Part shown: positions 8,517-17,668 of the stretch, in pieces | Layout of the letters: each line of letters starts with the position of its first letter | Position numbering within the stretch: the stretch's first letter is position 1 | Origin: JAAXHV01 sp965207165 | GTDB lineage: Bacteria; Pseudomonadota; Gammaproteobacteria; Eutrophobiales; Eutrophobiaceae | NCBI GenBank assembly: GCA_965207165.1 | Contig: OZ242265.1 | Location: forward strand, 2,666,001 to 2,730,000 | Direction: 5' to 3' | DNA length: 64,000 bases | Program-made: the position numbers and the translations under genes | The notes under the pieces: generated by a model | Databases searched by the model: none | Told to the model about the DNA's origin: nothing | The model's input: only the letters and a program-made list of their open reading frames with translations

Positions 8517-9097
8517 TCCGCCGTAGCCGCGGGCACATCACCCTCCAAAAAATTTACTCTATCCGCATCTTCCCTGGAACTTCGCCAAGCCCGGACCCTA
8601 AAGAAACGAACGGCTTGGCGTCCGCACCCCGAATAATAGTGATATTCTAAGTGATAACGGAAACAGAATATGCCAATAACATTATTTATTAACAAGTACT
8701 TATAGAAGTATAATGGCGGAGAGAGAGGGAATCGTACAAATCATATATCTTGTTGATATTTAAAAGTTTATGTAAAAAGCTATAAGCAAATACCATCAGA
8801 ATAACCAACGGGGTATCTCGGTAAAATGTGGAATATTTGGGAAGCGTACCACACGTTACAACAGGTTTCATACCGGATACCACAAACGCTGCTTCTGGGA
8901 ATTTCCTGCTTAAACACCGCCAGGTTCAGGGATAGGCCTGATAGAACGTTTCGAGTTAAGGCGTTTTTTGACCCCCGCAGTGCACCATCCTACTATCTGA
9001 GGCCAAATGATCGCACACTTATTCTTCTACAAAAGATAAGTGCAATGCGGACTGTCCTAAAAGATAGGACTTATCTACGGTATTCTAGCCAGTTTTC
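8517..9097. other. AT-rich intergenic region
   Basis: No convincing gene. It contains the tRNA-like repeat at 8714 and becomes strongly AT-rich towards the PHP-ATPase gene, which is transcribed toward it. A base-composition change near 8.65 kb fits an island boundary. Confidence 0.45.
8714..8730 (+). repeat. tRNA-Ser 3'-end-like sequence (candidate att core)
   Basis: TGGCGGAGAGAGAGGGA. The first 14 bases are identical to the copy at 33609 beside the integrases. It lies where AT-rich accessory DNA starts, so 8714 and 33609 could be the two ends of a 24.9-kb integrated element. Confidence 0.5.
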
Positions 9098-11911
9098 TTA
9101 GAAACCATATTTTTCTTTTCTCAATTTGAAAGCCTTTTCGCCTCCCTCCATAACGGATGTAATCTCGTTTCTGATCTCAAATTTATCAATTGAACCTTCG
9201 TATTTAATATGCCCTTTTGTTTGCTCACTTGTTTCGTTATAGTCACAGCATAGCACCAGCTCAGAATCGCCATTAACTACGATATTGGCGTTATGACTGC
9301 TAATAATAATTTGTCTCTTTTTCTTTGAGTTCCAAATATTGTTGATAATTTTTTCTATCGCTCGATTATCAATATCATCTTCGGGCTGATCAATTATCAG
9401 CGGAAAACCTTTCTGATTTAGCAATACGTTAAGAAGCGCGGTGGCCTGTTGCCCAGCAGAAGCATCTTCGAAAGGTACTTCGTCATCCATCTCATTATGG
9501 GTTCGATAAAAAAACTTTGGCAAAAATTCTAGTCTGATAGTCGCAAGAATTAGCAGACCTTCACTAGACAATGACTCAGATATTTTTCTTTTATTTGCAA
9601 TGGTAAACCCTACAGAATCAAGAATTGGCGTATGGGGCAATTCATCTTTAGCATCAGGCAGAACATTAAATTCACATAAAGATTTTAGTTCATATACAAC
9701 TTCGCTCCATTTCTCTACTGGCTTATCTGATGTTGAAACAAGTTCCGAAAGTTTCTCTCCTCTTGGTTTCAGAATATTTAGGCTATAGGTAGAAAATGTC
9801 TTATTTATTTCTTCTCCCAACTTTTCTATATCAATAGTTTTACTAAAGTCTGCTTTAATAAGACCATCAGACAGCGTAGTGAAAAGCTCAGTAGAAGACT
9901 TTAACTTTTCAGTTTTTTGTGATTGCAAGCACATAAAGGCACCATAAATTTTGTCGAAATCTTCATCAGAAATATCCGCTTCAGAAATCTGTGCTTTCTT
10001 CTGTCTGACGCTCAATTCAAGCTTTTCTATTTTTTCCTCTAATTCTTTAATAGCCGCTAGTGTTGTCTGACTGGAGCTAGACTTTTCTTTCGCCTCCGAG
10101 TATTTCTTTCCAAATTCATCTCTTATCAACTTCCAGTCACCTCTAATATCGTCAACCTTTTCCTTGAACGCCAAGTGCTTTTCGCTAATGATATTCAGCT
10201 TTTCATAAAGCCTATTTAGATAATCCGCTCGCTCACTATTCAGCATATCTATTATCGAGCTGTTCTCATAAACCAAGTCAGTAGTTGGCTCTTCATTCTT
10301 GCAATTTTCTACAAAAGCTTTCAGAGCTTCTATATTTGATAATACAGTCGAATATTCCAGCTCAACCTCATCAAATCTATTCTTTTCATTTGTATAGTAT
10401 TTGGCGCGATCTATTATTTTTTTATCCGCATCAGAAATACCTTTTAAACCGCTCCTTAACTTTTCAATTTGCTTTTTGAAAGAGCTTATTTCTACTTCGT
10501 TTTTCTTCAATTCAGCCTTTATTAACTTGTTTTTTGACAGCCTTTCGTATGATGTTTTAACCTCCGTAGAAGCATTACTTATTCGTGCCTCCATATCTCC
10601 AATTTCTTCTGAAATAGGCTGTTCGATAAACCGTTTAAGTTCATCCGCTCTCATGGAGACACTGCTTAGCTGTTTTTGACTGTAAGCTTGTATTGGCAAC
10701 AAGTCCTTAATTTGTTGAGGCCGCACACTTTGAAATTCTTCATCGCCTATTTTTAGTAGGACATCTTCTGCATTTGGATTTCGTTTAACAATATGCCTCG
10801 TCCCATTAACCATAAAAAATATCCGAACCTCGCCCTTTACAGCCTTGAGTGTTTTTTCAATTAGAGAGTTTCGTCTTCTTTCAATCTCCGATTTATCATC
10901 GTCAGTGCCGAACGATTCCGTTTGATCGCAAAGCGCCCATCTCAAATACTCCAAAATGGTTGACTTACCTGCCCCTCTACCACCGATTATCGAAGTTAGC
11001 TGAGGATTTAAATCTAAAGCAAACTTTGACAGGAAGGTGGAATTTGTAACATCAACCTTTTCTATATAAATATTCGGTATTTCAGGTTCAACCAAACTTA
11101 TTCTTGATTCTTTAGCAAGGCAGGCTTGCCTGAGTGCTTCCGCAGTCGGCTCACGCCATTTTATCCAGGTAGCAGCATTATGGTCTTTAAGTGCGGAGCC
11201 AGCCCTATAATCACTCGTTTGAATGACAGCAATTGACTTAAAACCATAAGCTTCGACTTCTCCGTTTATTATTTTTCTATACCCAATTTCTTTGCTTTCA
11301 AACTTCCCATCTATATAACCACCAACACAGGGCATTTTGGCGTAAGCTTCGTTAAATCCTGGCCTCATTAATGTTTTATGGCCGCCATCCTTAACATGCG
11401 GAAAAAATATATATCTACCCTTTACTCCATCAGTGCAGTCTAGTTTTTCGTAGACATCGTTAATGTTGCTGATTGTTCCACTCGATATGGGTTGTGTTTC
11501 TGTTGTTTTTGAGTCTGCTTTTGGAGCCTGAGCTATAGATAATGCCCCTAAAACGGTGAAAAATAGATTTTCAGGAAAGTCAGCATCAAATATCAGCAAT
11601 CCTTGAATGGGCGGTTGATGCAAAGTTACTTCAATGCCAGGGAAGATTATTATTTGTTCATTGGTCGGAATAGGATCCCCACTCTGGTCTAACTCTTCTC
11701 TGGCTGCTTTATTGATATACTCATAGAATGCCAAATCGTGATGATCAGTTATGGCAAGGGCTGTCAGGCCAGCGTCCCTGCATTCTTTTATGAACTCCTT
11801 AGAGTATTTTTCTCGTTCTTCGTCCGTTACACAAGCGCTGCCCTTCCAGTTCCTATCACGCGGTGTATGTATTTGTAGATCACATTTTTGATAATGATTT
11901 CCCTTATCCAT
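9098..11911 (-). CDS. TrlF/Ppl-type PHP-domain SMC-like ATPase (candidate anti-phage protein)
   Basis: 937 aa. An N-terminal PHP phosphoesterase domain (about 1-290) carries the metal motif CDLQIHTPRD and ITDHHDL. An ABC/SMC-type ATPase follows: Walker A GGRGAGKST near 312, a long charged coiled coil (about 420-700), signature ASAGQQATALLNVLL, Walker B PLIIDQPEDDID and an H-loop IISSHNAN. Fusions of PHP with such ATPases are annotated TrlF, and a related single-gene defence system is known as Ppl. It probably cleaves nucleic acid or a nucleotide on sensing infection. Strongly AT-rich compared with the flanking loci, suggesting transfer. Confidence 0.85.
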   Translation of the reverse strand: MDKGNHYQKCDLQIHTPRDRNWKGSACVTDEEREKYSKEFIKECRDAGLTALAITDHHDLAFYEYINKAAREELDQSGDPIPTNEQIIIFPGIEVTLHQPPIQGLLIFDADFPENLFFTVLGALSIAQAPKADSKTTETQPISSGTISNINDVYEKLDCTDGVKGRYIFFPHVKDGGHKTLMRPGFNEAYAKMPCVGGYIDGKFESKEIGYRKIINGEVEAYGFKSIAVIQTSDYRAGSALKDHNAATWIKWREPTAEALRQACLAKESRISLVEPEIPNIYIEKVDVTNSTFLSKFALDLNPQLTSIIGGRGAGKSTILEYLRWALCDQTESFGTDDDKSEIERRRNSLIEKTLKAVKGEVRIFFMVNGTRHIVKRNPNAEDVLLKIGDEEFQSVRPQQIKDLLPIQAYSQKQLSSVSMRADELKRFIEQPISEEIGDMEARISNASTEVKTSYERLSKNKLIKAELKKNEVEISSFKKQIEKLRSGLKGISDADKKIIDRAKYYTNEKNRFDEVELEYSTVLSNIEALKAFVENCKNEEPTTDLVYENSSIIDMLNSERADYLNRLYEKLNIISEKHLAFKEKVDDIRGDWKLIRDEFGKKYSEAKEKSSSSQTTLAAIKELEEKIEKLELSVRQKKAQISEADISDEDFDKIYGAFMCLQSQKTEKLKSSTELFTTLSDGLIKADFSKTIDIEKLGEEINKTFSTYSLNILKPRGEKLSELVSTSDKPVEKWSEVVYELKSLCEFNVLPDAKDELPHTPILDSVGFTIANKRKISESLSSEGLLILATIRLEFLPKFFYRTHNEMDDEVPFEDASAGQQATALLNVLLNQKGFPLIIDQPEDDIDNRAIEKIINNIWNSKKKRQIIISSHNANIVVNGDSELVLCCDYNETSEQTKGHIKYEGSIDKFEIRNEITSVMEGGEKAFKLRKEKYGF

Positions 11912-12022
11912 GGTCTATACCCATTTATATCCTCTTTGAGGTTGTTTTAATTTCATCAGGAGGTAATTACTTTTAGGCGCCTTCAGAAGAAGTATGTCCT
12001 GCTAATCCGCTAAATAAATTTC

Positions 12023-12553
12023 TCAATCCTTCTTGATCCTTTTATGATCGCTTGCGCTTTCGCTACCAGGTATAAATACAACTGGGCGGCTGCTAAAACC
12101 AAGGTTATTATGGCCATCCAACCAAAGCATTCTGTTTGTCTCAAAATTGAATGCGCATAAAATTCCAGACTTAACCAATGGAAAAGGGAAACGCCTGTTT
12201 AATGTTCCGCTATCACCCATAATACCGTGGTGGAAACCAAGAAAATATAAACGTTGTCCAGCAACAATTCCTGTAAGATCTAATACTAAGGGATCTGTAG
12301 TCGCTAACTGGAACTCCGGTGCCAATGCAGCTATATCTTTTTCGTCATTTGTTGCGCCGACTTGTTCTACATCCAGTGTTTTCCATTGCCTTTCATGAAA
12401 TATTTGAAGTTTTATCATACCGATATCAGGTTTCAGTAAATGGAGAGCAGTTACAAGACATTGTTTATTAGTACGCTCAACTGCGAAGAAATTGCCAATG
12501 TATTCATCAGCTTTGATGCAAAAAACTCGCTGAATTACATTTGCTGTAATCAT
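12023..12553 (-). CDS. Trypsin-like peptidase domain protein, probably truncated
   Basis: 176 aa with the layout of a chymotrypsin-fold protease: NFFAVERTNKQCLVTALHLL (His motif, like the usual TA.H), DIAALAP (Asp motif) and GFSSRPVV (position of the G.SG.PV serine loop). The protein ends about 17 residues after the serine region, where family members still have 30-50 residues, so it may be frameshifted or degenerate at the C-terminus. It stands in a minus-strand cluster next to two membrane proteins and opposite a TIR-ATPase. Protease assignment is moderate. Confidence 0.5.
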   Translation of the reverse strand: MITANVIQRVFCIKADEYIGNFFAVERTNKQCLVTALHLLKPDIGMIKLQIFHERQWKTLDVEQVGATNDEKDIAALAPEFQLATTDPLVLDLTGIVAGQRLYFLGFHHGIMGDSGTLNRRFPFPLVKSGILCAFNFETNRMLWLDGHNNLGFSSRPVVFIPGSESASDHKRIKKD

Positions 12554-12676
12554 GTTCCCGATCTTTGATCTTTTTCCGATATAAACAATGTGTATAACAG
12601 TCTGGTCTTCTCCCCATAGCCTGACCCCCGCATTCTGCGAAAAAATGTCGGTAATGATATACCTTCTGTAACTGAT

Positions 12677-13123
12677 TCATTCGGCACTTAGCGCTTCATC
12701 CCCTTTCCGTTTCCCGCACCGCCGGCATTTGCCATTTTCTTTATAGTCATGGGCCGAGTACCCGCTTTCGGTCCAAAATCCATAACACCAGTCACGGATT
12801 CTCCCGCACTGCCTACACTGCCCATCGTCCCTCTTCCCCGGATTGTCCTTATAGTCGTGGGTCAGGCTCCAGCCCTTTGTTTGGTAGGTATGACAATCGT
12901 AAATACCAGGTCCTATTTTCTTCTTTCTAACTATCGTCTTATTACCATAACATTCGTAATGGCGGTTACCTATTTTCTTCACCTCTCTAACAATCAAATA
13001 GGTCGTCTTTTCAGCACCCAGAATTATCAGGACCAAAAGAAACACGCTGAGGCCATATATAATGAATGCGACAGGGCCCTCAAAAAGCAAAACCTCTTGG
13101 GGCAAACGGAAGAAGTAGTCCAT
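12677..13123 (-). CDS. Small membrane protein with zinc-ribbon-like C-terminus
   Basis: 148 aa. One strong membrane segment (about 16-37, VAFIIYGLSVFLLVLIILGA) is followed by a soluble tail with a repeated CRQCGRIRDWC / CRRCGKRKG pattern, suggesting one or two metal-binding knuckles. Each CxxC is preceded by an HDYK(D/E)N motif, so the tail seems to contain an internal repeat. No named family is recognised. It is followed on the same strand by the protease-like gene. Confidence 0.6.
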   Translation of the reverse strand: MDYFFRLPQEVLLFEGPVAFIIYGLSVFLLVLIILGAEKTTYLIVREVKKIGNRHYECYGNKTIVRKKKIGPGIYDCHTYQTKGWSLTHDYKDNPGKRDDGQCRQCGRIRDWCYGFWTESGYSAHDYKENGKCRRCGKRKGDEALSAE

Positions 13124-13158
13124 TTGGGTAGTATATGCCCGGTGAAGCTACCTGCCTT

Positions 13159-13389
13159 TTAGTACCCCAGCGCCCCGAACAACTGAAGTATGAGACCGGA
13201 TGCCAGCAGCCCAAAACCAAAAAGTTCCGTCCATGCCTGATTGGCTATGATATCCCTGAGTTTAGTGGGAAGATCTGAATCCCAAGTATCCTCAACGTGA
13301 TGTATCCGGTGCCGTGTCCAGGAAGCACAACATACCAATATAGCGGCGCCAAGTATCTCTAAGATTATACCAATTTCATTGAAAACCAT
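13159..13389 (-). CDS. Small two-helix membrane protein
   Basis: 76 aa with hydrophobic segments at about 5-22 (IGIILEILGAAILVCCAS) and 55-75 (LFGFGLLASGLILQLFGALG), joined by a charged loop. Function unknown. It is the first gene of the minus-strand trio that also includes the zinc-ribbon membrane protein and the protease-like gene. Confidence 0.6.
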   Translation of the reverse strand: MVFNEIGIILEILGAAILVCCASWTRHRIHHVEDTWDSDLPTKLRDIIANQAWTELFGFGLLASGLILQLFGALGY

Positions 13390-13692
13390 TGATTATTGTA
13401 CTTTTATTGTTCATATCCAAATTGGCAAATTTCCAATCACCCCTATAAGCATATCAGTTTCACCTGTTCTTACTCTTTCTTTCATGAGGACGAGACACTA
13501 AGGTTACAAGATGCCTGTTAATCACCCCGTTTCCACTCATTATAATGCTTCCGCATTATCGGCAGCACTCTTGTAAAATATTTGTTCTCATCGAATATAG
13601 TTCAGCAATTCTCTCCTGTTTCTTTTCTCTGGATAAGGTTTCTTGCTTCGGGGTGATAAAATAAGATACCTAGGACAATACAGAAAACCGAT
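13390..13692. other. Divergent intergenic region
   Basis: About 300 AT-rich bases between the minus-strand membrane-protein trio and the plus-strand TIR-ATPase gene; promoters for both should lie here. I see no palindromic operator or terminator clear enough to list. Confidence 0.4.
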
Positions 13693-14976
13693 ATGACCAA
13701 AAGGATTAAATTATTTTACAGTTACTCGCACAACGATGAAACATTCAGGGAGGAACTGGAGACGCATTTGGCTGTATTACGACAGGACGGATTAATTGAT
13801 GACTGGCATGATAGGAAAATTGGCGCTGGTGACAGCCTGAGCGAAGAGATAGATAAACATCTGGATAGCGCCGACATGATTTTATTGCTTTTCAGCCCTG
13901 ATTTTATTGCTTCAACAGCATGTGAGAGAGAAGTAGAAAAAGCTATGCAGCTAAGGGATGAGAAACAAGTTGATGTCATACCAGTTATTGTACGAGATTG
14001 TCCCTGGAGAGATACTAAGGTACATGACCTTTTGGCAATACCGGAAGATGGGAATGCGATTGCAGAGTGGGATAATAGAGATAAAGCTTGGCAGGACGTA
14101 TATGAAAAAATTAGAGATAAGGTAAAAAGCATCAGGGCACCCATATGGATTAACAAACTGAAAATATATGAAAGTCCTGTGTTTGCCAAAAACAGTGAAA
14201 TTGAATTGACAAAATTAACACTGATAGCCGGCGGTAACAGTGCAGGTAAAACAGCGTTATGTGAGTGGTTCGCAGGTTTCTCGGGCCCAGAATACTTAGA
14301 GCGGTGGAAAGAATATCAAGAAGAAAGTCTACACATGGAAATTGAATATAATGACCCCGAACAACATACGTTTGCGGTTTCAATTCCGCTCAATAAAATT
14401 CCTGTATACACATTAGACGGAACACCTTCTTCGCTGGCGACGCTGCCACTTAAAACAATTTTTCCTGGAACCATAACATTTGAAAATTATGAAAATCAGG
14501 ATGATATTGAACTTATTTCAGACGCTATGAATATTCATCGGTATGAACTACAAAATTTATGTAAAGACAGCTCAGTTCACGAATCCGGTTATATTAAAGA
14601 AATATGCTTTAAAAAAGAGGATGAACGATGTTACTTTTTAGCGAATTTACAAAGCATTAAAGCTGATAAACCTATCCCATTGCGTCTTTTAGCTGATACA
14701 GAGCGTTATCAACTCATGATAGAATTAGGAATTCTTGCAGCAAAGAAGTTTGCAGAACTAAGCCCTACTCTCTTAATCCTCGATTCAGGATTTTGGAAGC
14801 TTGACACAAAGTGGCAGAAACACTACACGGAACTGTTGGTATCTCCTGCCATAAAATTTCAAACCATAGCGACGATATATCCTGCTCAGGCAAAATCTGA
14901 TAACTCGATTTGGACTGAATGGAGTAGAGTTCAACTAACTGGAAAACAACCAAACGTAGAAATTCGGGTGGTGTAA
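13693..14976 (+). CDS. TIR domain - AAA ATPase fusion (candidate abortive-infection effector)
   Basis: 427 aa. Residues 1-140 form a TIR domain (KLFYSYSHNDETFREEL, then the helix with STACEREVEKAM, whose glutamate is in the expected place of the NADase catalytic residue). A P-loop GGNSAGKT lies at about 179-186 and a Walker B-like LLILDSGFW near 360, so the rest resembles a compact OLD/RecF-type ATPase. Bacterial TIR proteins usually deplete NAD on phage infection, the ATPase acting as sensor. Single gene; its operon partners are not obvious. Low GC suggests horizontal origin. Confidence 0.82.
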   Translation: MTKRIKLFYSYSHNDETFREELETHLAVLRQDGLIDDWHDRKIGAGDSLSEEIDKHLDSADMILLLFSPDFIASTACEREVEKAMQLRDEKQVDVIPVIVRDCPWRDTKVHDLLAIPEDGNAIAEWDNRDKAWQDVYEKIRDKVKSIRAPIWINKLKIYESPVFAKNSEIELTKLTLIAGGNSAGKTALCEWFAGFSGPEYLERWKEYQEESLHMEIEYNDPEQHTFAVSIPLNKIPVYTLDGTPSSLATLPLKTIFPGTITFENYENQDDIELISDAMNIHRYELQNLCKDSSVHESGYIKEICFKKEDERCYFLANLQSIKADKPIPLRLLADTERYQLMIELGILAAKKFAELSPTLLILDSGFWKLDTKWQKHYTELLVSPAIKFQTIATIYPAQAKSDNSIWTEWSRVQLTGKQPNVEIRVV

Positions 14977-15098
14977 AAAATTTGGGGTACTACACATAAC
15001 TATACCGAGATTCTTACCACCTACTCCTATGAATTTCATATGGAGAGACAAATCTATTTCAACCGGTAAAAAAATCAGGGACTGTAAATATTTCTGTG

Positions 15099-17262
15099 GT
15101 GCGACACGAAGTCGCTTTTATGATTGTTTCATCCAATCAAGGAGGTAATGGATAAGAAACCCGTTGTCCCATCAATGGTTCCCTACCCGGCTGTGCGATG
15201 GCAGTGATGCTGTGGTGCAAAGCGCCGGGGACAATGTAGTCGAGGATTTCCGAGGTGAAAACCGCGAGGCAATCACCGAATCTGCCAGCCTCAGGGCGGT
15301 AACGGCGCTAGGGACGGTGGTATGGTCAGCATATGCGAATCTCCATAAGCATCGTAATTTTTGAGGAGCTAAAGAGGCTGATAAGCTCCGACCAAAACGG
15401 TAAGTGACCAGGCATACCCCCTCACAGATAGGGTATCGTGGGCGATGCGTCACCGGTGTAAGGGAGAGACCTAACCCGCCATCTGTCATAAAAGTGGAAC
15501 GTGGAAACCCTGTACGGTTCCGTAAGGTAAGTCGCCCGCGAGGGAGTCTGATGACTGTGCAGGCCTAGGATGTCGGAAGAAGCGAATGGCCGGCTGTAAC
15601 GGTCGGCATACGGGTTTCAATATTACCCGCCCCGAAAGGGGAGCCCACGTCCGACGGGTCCTTAATGGCAAGAGCGTTTGAGGAATCGGTAGAATGAGGA
15701 AAGGCAAATGACGCCTTCGGGCGGTGCATCCTCAGCGACAACTCTCTGGAATTCCATAGACTGGAAAGCCACGGAGAGTTGCGTGCGCCGACTTCAGATC
15801 CGTATTGCCAAGGCAGTCCGGGAAAGACGCTGGGGTAAGGTAAAAGCCCTGCAACGGCTCCTCTCCCACAGTCACTCAGCCAAGCTCTTGGCGGTAAGAC
15901 GAGTGACACAAAATCGTGGTCGAAACACCCCGGGTGTGGACGGCACGATCTGGCAGCTACCGAACCAGAAATGGTTGGCTGCGTTGGCCCTGACCAGTCG
16001 AGGTTATCGGGCTTCACCCCTGAGGCGTATCTACATTCCCAAGAAGAACGGGAGGAAGCGTCCTCTTGGGCTCCCTGTCATGCATGACCGAGCCATGCAG
16101 GCACTCTATCTCATGGCGCTGGAACCGGTGGCAGAAACTCAGGCCGATATCCATTCTTATGGATTCAGGCCGGGGCGTTCCACCGCCGACGCTGTGGAAC
16201 GGTGCTTTTCAGTGCTTTGTCAGAGATCATGCGCCCAGTGGATTCTGGAGGGGGACATTAAGGGTTGCTTTGATAATATCGACCATGGCTGGCTGTATGA
16301 GCACATTCCGATGGATCGGAAGGTATTGCGGCAGTGGCTGGCCTCGGGCTATCTGGAAGGTAAGACACTCTTCCCCACCCTGGCGGGAACACCACAGGGC
16401 GGCGTTATCTCACCGTGTCTGGCAAATATGGTTCTCGATGGACTGGAAGATGTGGTAGCACGCATTACCAAGCCGTCGGACAAGGTCCATGTTATCAGAT
16501 ATGCGGATGATTTTGTGGTCACAGGGGCTTCGCAAGAAGTACTTGAGCACCGTATTAAGCCTGCCATTGAAGAATTTCTGCTAGGAAGAGGCCTACGCCT
16601 ATCGGAAGAGAAAACGCTGATAACCTCAGTTCACGAAGGCTTTGATTTTCTGGGTTTCAACGTCCGCAAATATGGGCGTAAGTTGTTGATCAAGCCCAGC
16701 AAGAGCAGTATCAAGTCTTTTCTGGACGGAATTCGTGAGGAGATAAAGCGCAGTGTTGGCGTACCTACGATTGGGTTGATCCGTCGGCTCAATCAGAAAA
16801 TACGTGGTTGGGTGAATTACTACCGCCATGTAGTCGCCAAACAAGCCTTCGGATTTGTGGATAACGTGATATTTTGGGCAGTATGGAAATGGAGTCGTCG
16901 GCGTCACCCCAACAAATCAGCGAATTGGAGGTACAGGAAGTACTTTGCTGGTCACGGGAAGCGCAAATGGAACCTCCATGCGCCCTTTGTGGGTAAGGAC
17001 GGAGTCGTCAAGGCTTTGTCTTTGATTCAGGCATCAGCCACGCCCATTCGCCGACATCGACAATTAATCGCAGCGGCAACCTCGTATGATCCTGATTTCT
17101 TTGAATATTTTGAGAGCAGGTCGCGCAAGGTTGCCATGGTGCCGCCGTGGACTACCGGGTCGTTATCCAGCGACTTTATAAGGGCTTGAGCCGTGTGCTG
17201 GGAAACCCGCACGCACGGTTCTTAGGAGAGGGAGTGGCAGCAATGCCACTCTCTTATCCGAC
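15099..17262 (+). mobile_element. Group II intron with reverse transcriptase/maturase
   Basis: The 5' end GTGCGAC near 15099 fits the GUGYG intron start. The 3' end has a recognisable domain V (17186-17220, GAGCCGTGTGCTGG...CACGCACGGTTC) followed by a domain VI hairpin (17224-17256) and an end at about CCGAC, 17262. The encoded RT is intact, so the intron may still be mobile. It abuts remnants of an IS256-type transposase gene on its right. Boundaries are good to a few bases only. Confidence 0.78.
15708..17189 (+). CDS. ltrA: Group II intron reverse transcriptase/maturase
   Basis: 493 aa. RT blocks are in order: TPGVDG, IPKKNGRKRPLGLPVMHDRA, SYGFRPGRSTADAV, DIKGCFDNIDH, GTPQGGVISPCLANM, the catalytic RYADDF (near 265) and FLGF. 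The maturase (X) domain follows with WVNYYRHV and WKWSRRRHP. No C-x2-C HNH endonuclease domain is visible at the C-terminus. It promotes splicing and reverse transcription of the host intron. Confidence 0.93.
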   Translation: MTPSGGASSATTLWNSIDWKATESCVRRLQIRIAKAVRERRWGKVKALQRLLSHSHSAKLLAVRRVTQNRGRNTPGVDGTIWQLPNQKWLAALALTSRGYRASPLRRIYIPKKNGRKRPLGLPVMHDRAMQALYLMALEPVAETQADIHSYGFRPGRSTADAVERCFSVLCQRSCAQWILEGDIKGCFDNIDHGWLYEHIPMDRKVLRQWLASGYLEGKTLFPTLAGTPQGGVISPCLANMVLDGLEDVVARITKPSDKVHVIRYADDFVVTGASQEVLEHRIKPAIEEFLLGRGLRLSEEKTLITSVHEGFDFLGFNVRKYGRKLLIKPSKSSIKSFLDGIREEIKRSVGVPTIGLIRRLNQKIRGWVNYYRHVVAKQAFGFVDNVIFWAVWKWSRRRHPNKSANWRYRKYFAGHGKRKWNLHAPFVGKDGVVKALSLIQASATPIRRHRQLIAAATSYDPDFFEYFESRSRKVAMVPPWTTGSLSSDFIRA

Positions 17263-17273
17263 TAAATCGCCGG

Positions 17274-17370
17274 TTACACATAGTCAATCAGCTGGTCCTC
17301 AAACTCAATGATAAACCGGTTCAGCGCTCCCTTCCAGTTCCGGGTCGGCATCACTCCTGAGAAAAATGTG
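17274..17370 (-). pseudogene. IS256 (Mutator)-type transposase C-terminal remnant
   Basis: The last 30 or so residues of a frame ending PTRNWKGALNRFIIEFEDQL have the C-terminal pattern of Mutator/IS256 transposases (RNWK.ALN.F.I.FEDR). Nothing upstream in frame belongs to the family: the sequence is fused to an IS3 end. It directly follows the group II intron. Confidence 0.5.
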
Positions 17371-17390
17371 CGCAAGATTCTTGACACTAC

Positions 17391-17506
17391 CCGGCAATGT
17401 GCCACCGGCTGAGTATGAACAGATGTACTATGATGATGTAAATAACCGGTCATGCAAAGCGGCATGACTCAAATCAACGGGTCTCCGGAATTCCGGGGGC
17501 GGTTCA
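17391..17506 (+). pseudogene. IS3-family element end remnant
   Basis: Encodes the last 24 residues of the same transposase as in the complete IS3 copies (GNVPPAEYEQMYYDDVNNRS...) followed by the terminal inverted repeat ending GGTTCA. It is a diverged one-ended fragment, in opposite orientation to the complete copy at 18602. Confidence 0.75.
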
Positions 17507-17668
17507 ACCCATCCTATCATTAGGGTCGAGAGAGAACTTCGAGTAACTAACGCCCAAATGGTCCAATAGGATGCCTACCGTATTCTCCTAGAAGAGTTCG
17601 CAGTACTTGCTGATAGTATAGGCTTGCTCTTATGCCATAAAATAACTCGCAATAACGATCTCTGTGAA
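17507..17668. other. Short non-coding junction
   Basis: Nothing recognisable; lies between the IS3 end fragment and the 3' end of the IS-interrupted gene. Confidence 0.4.

Noticed and set aside
8180..8650. 156-aa plus-strand frame
   Set aside because: Antisense to the 158-aa frame, Ser/Pro/Arg-rich with no protein-like pattern.
7025..8730. Intact tRNA-Ser gene at the TGGCGGAGAGA copies
   Set aside because: Only the last 11-14 bases match; no T-arm, anticodon arm or 5' acceptor strand can be folded beside any copy.
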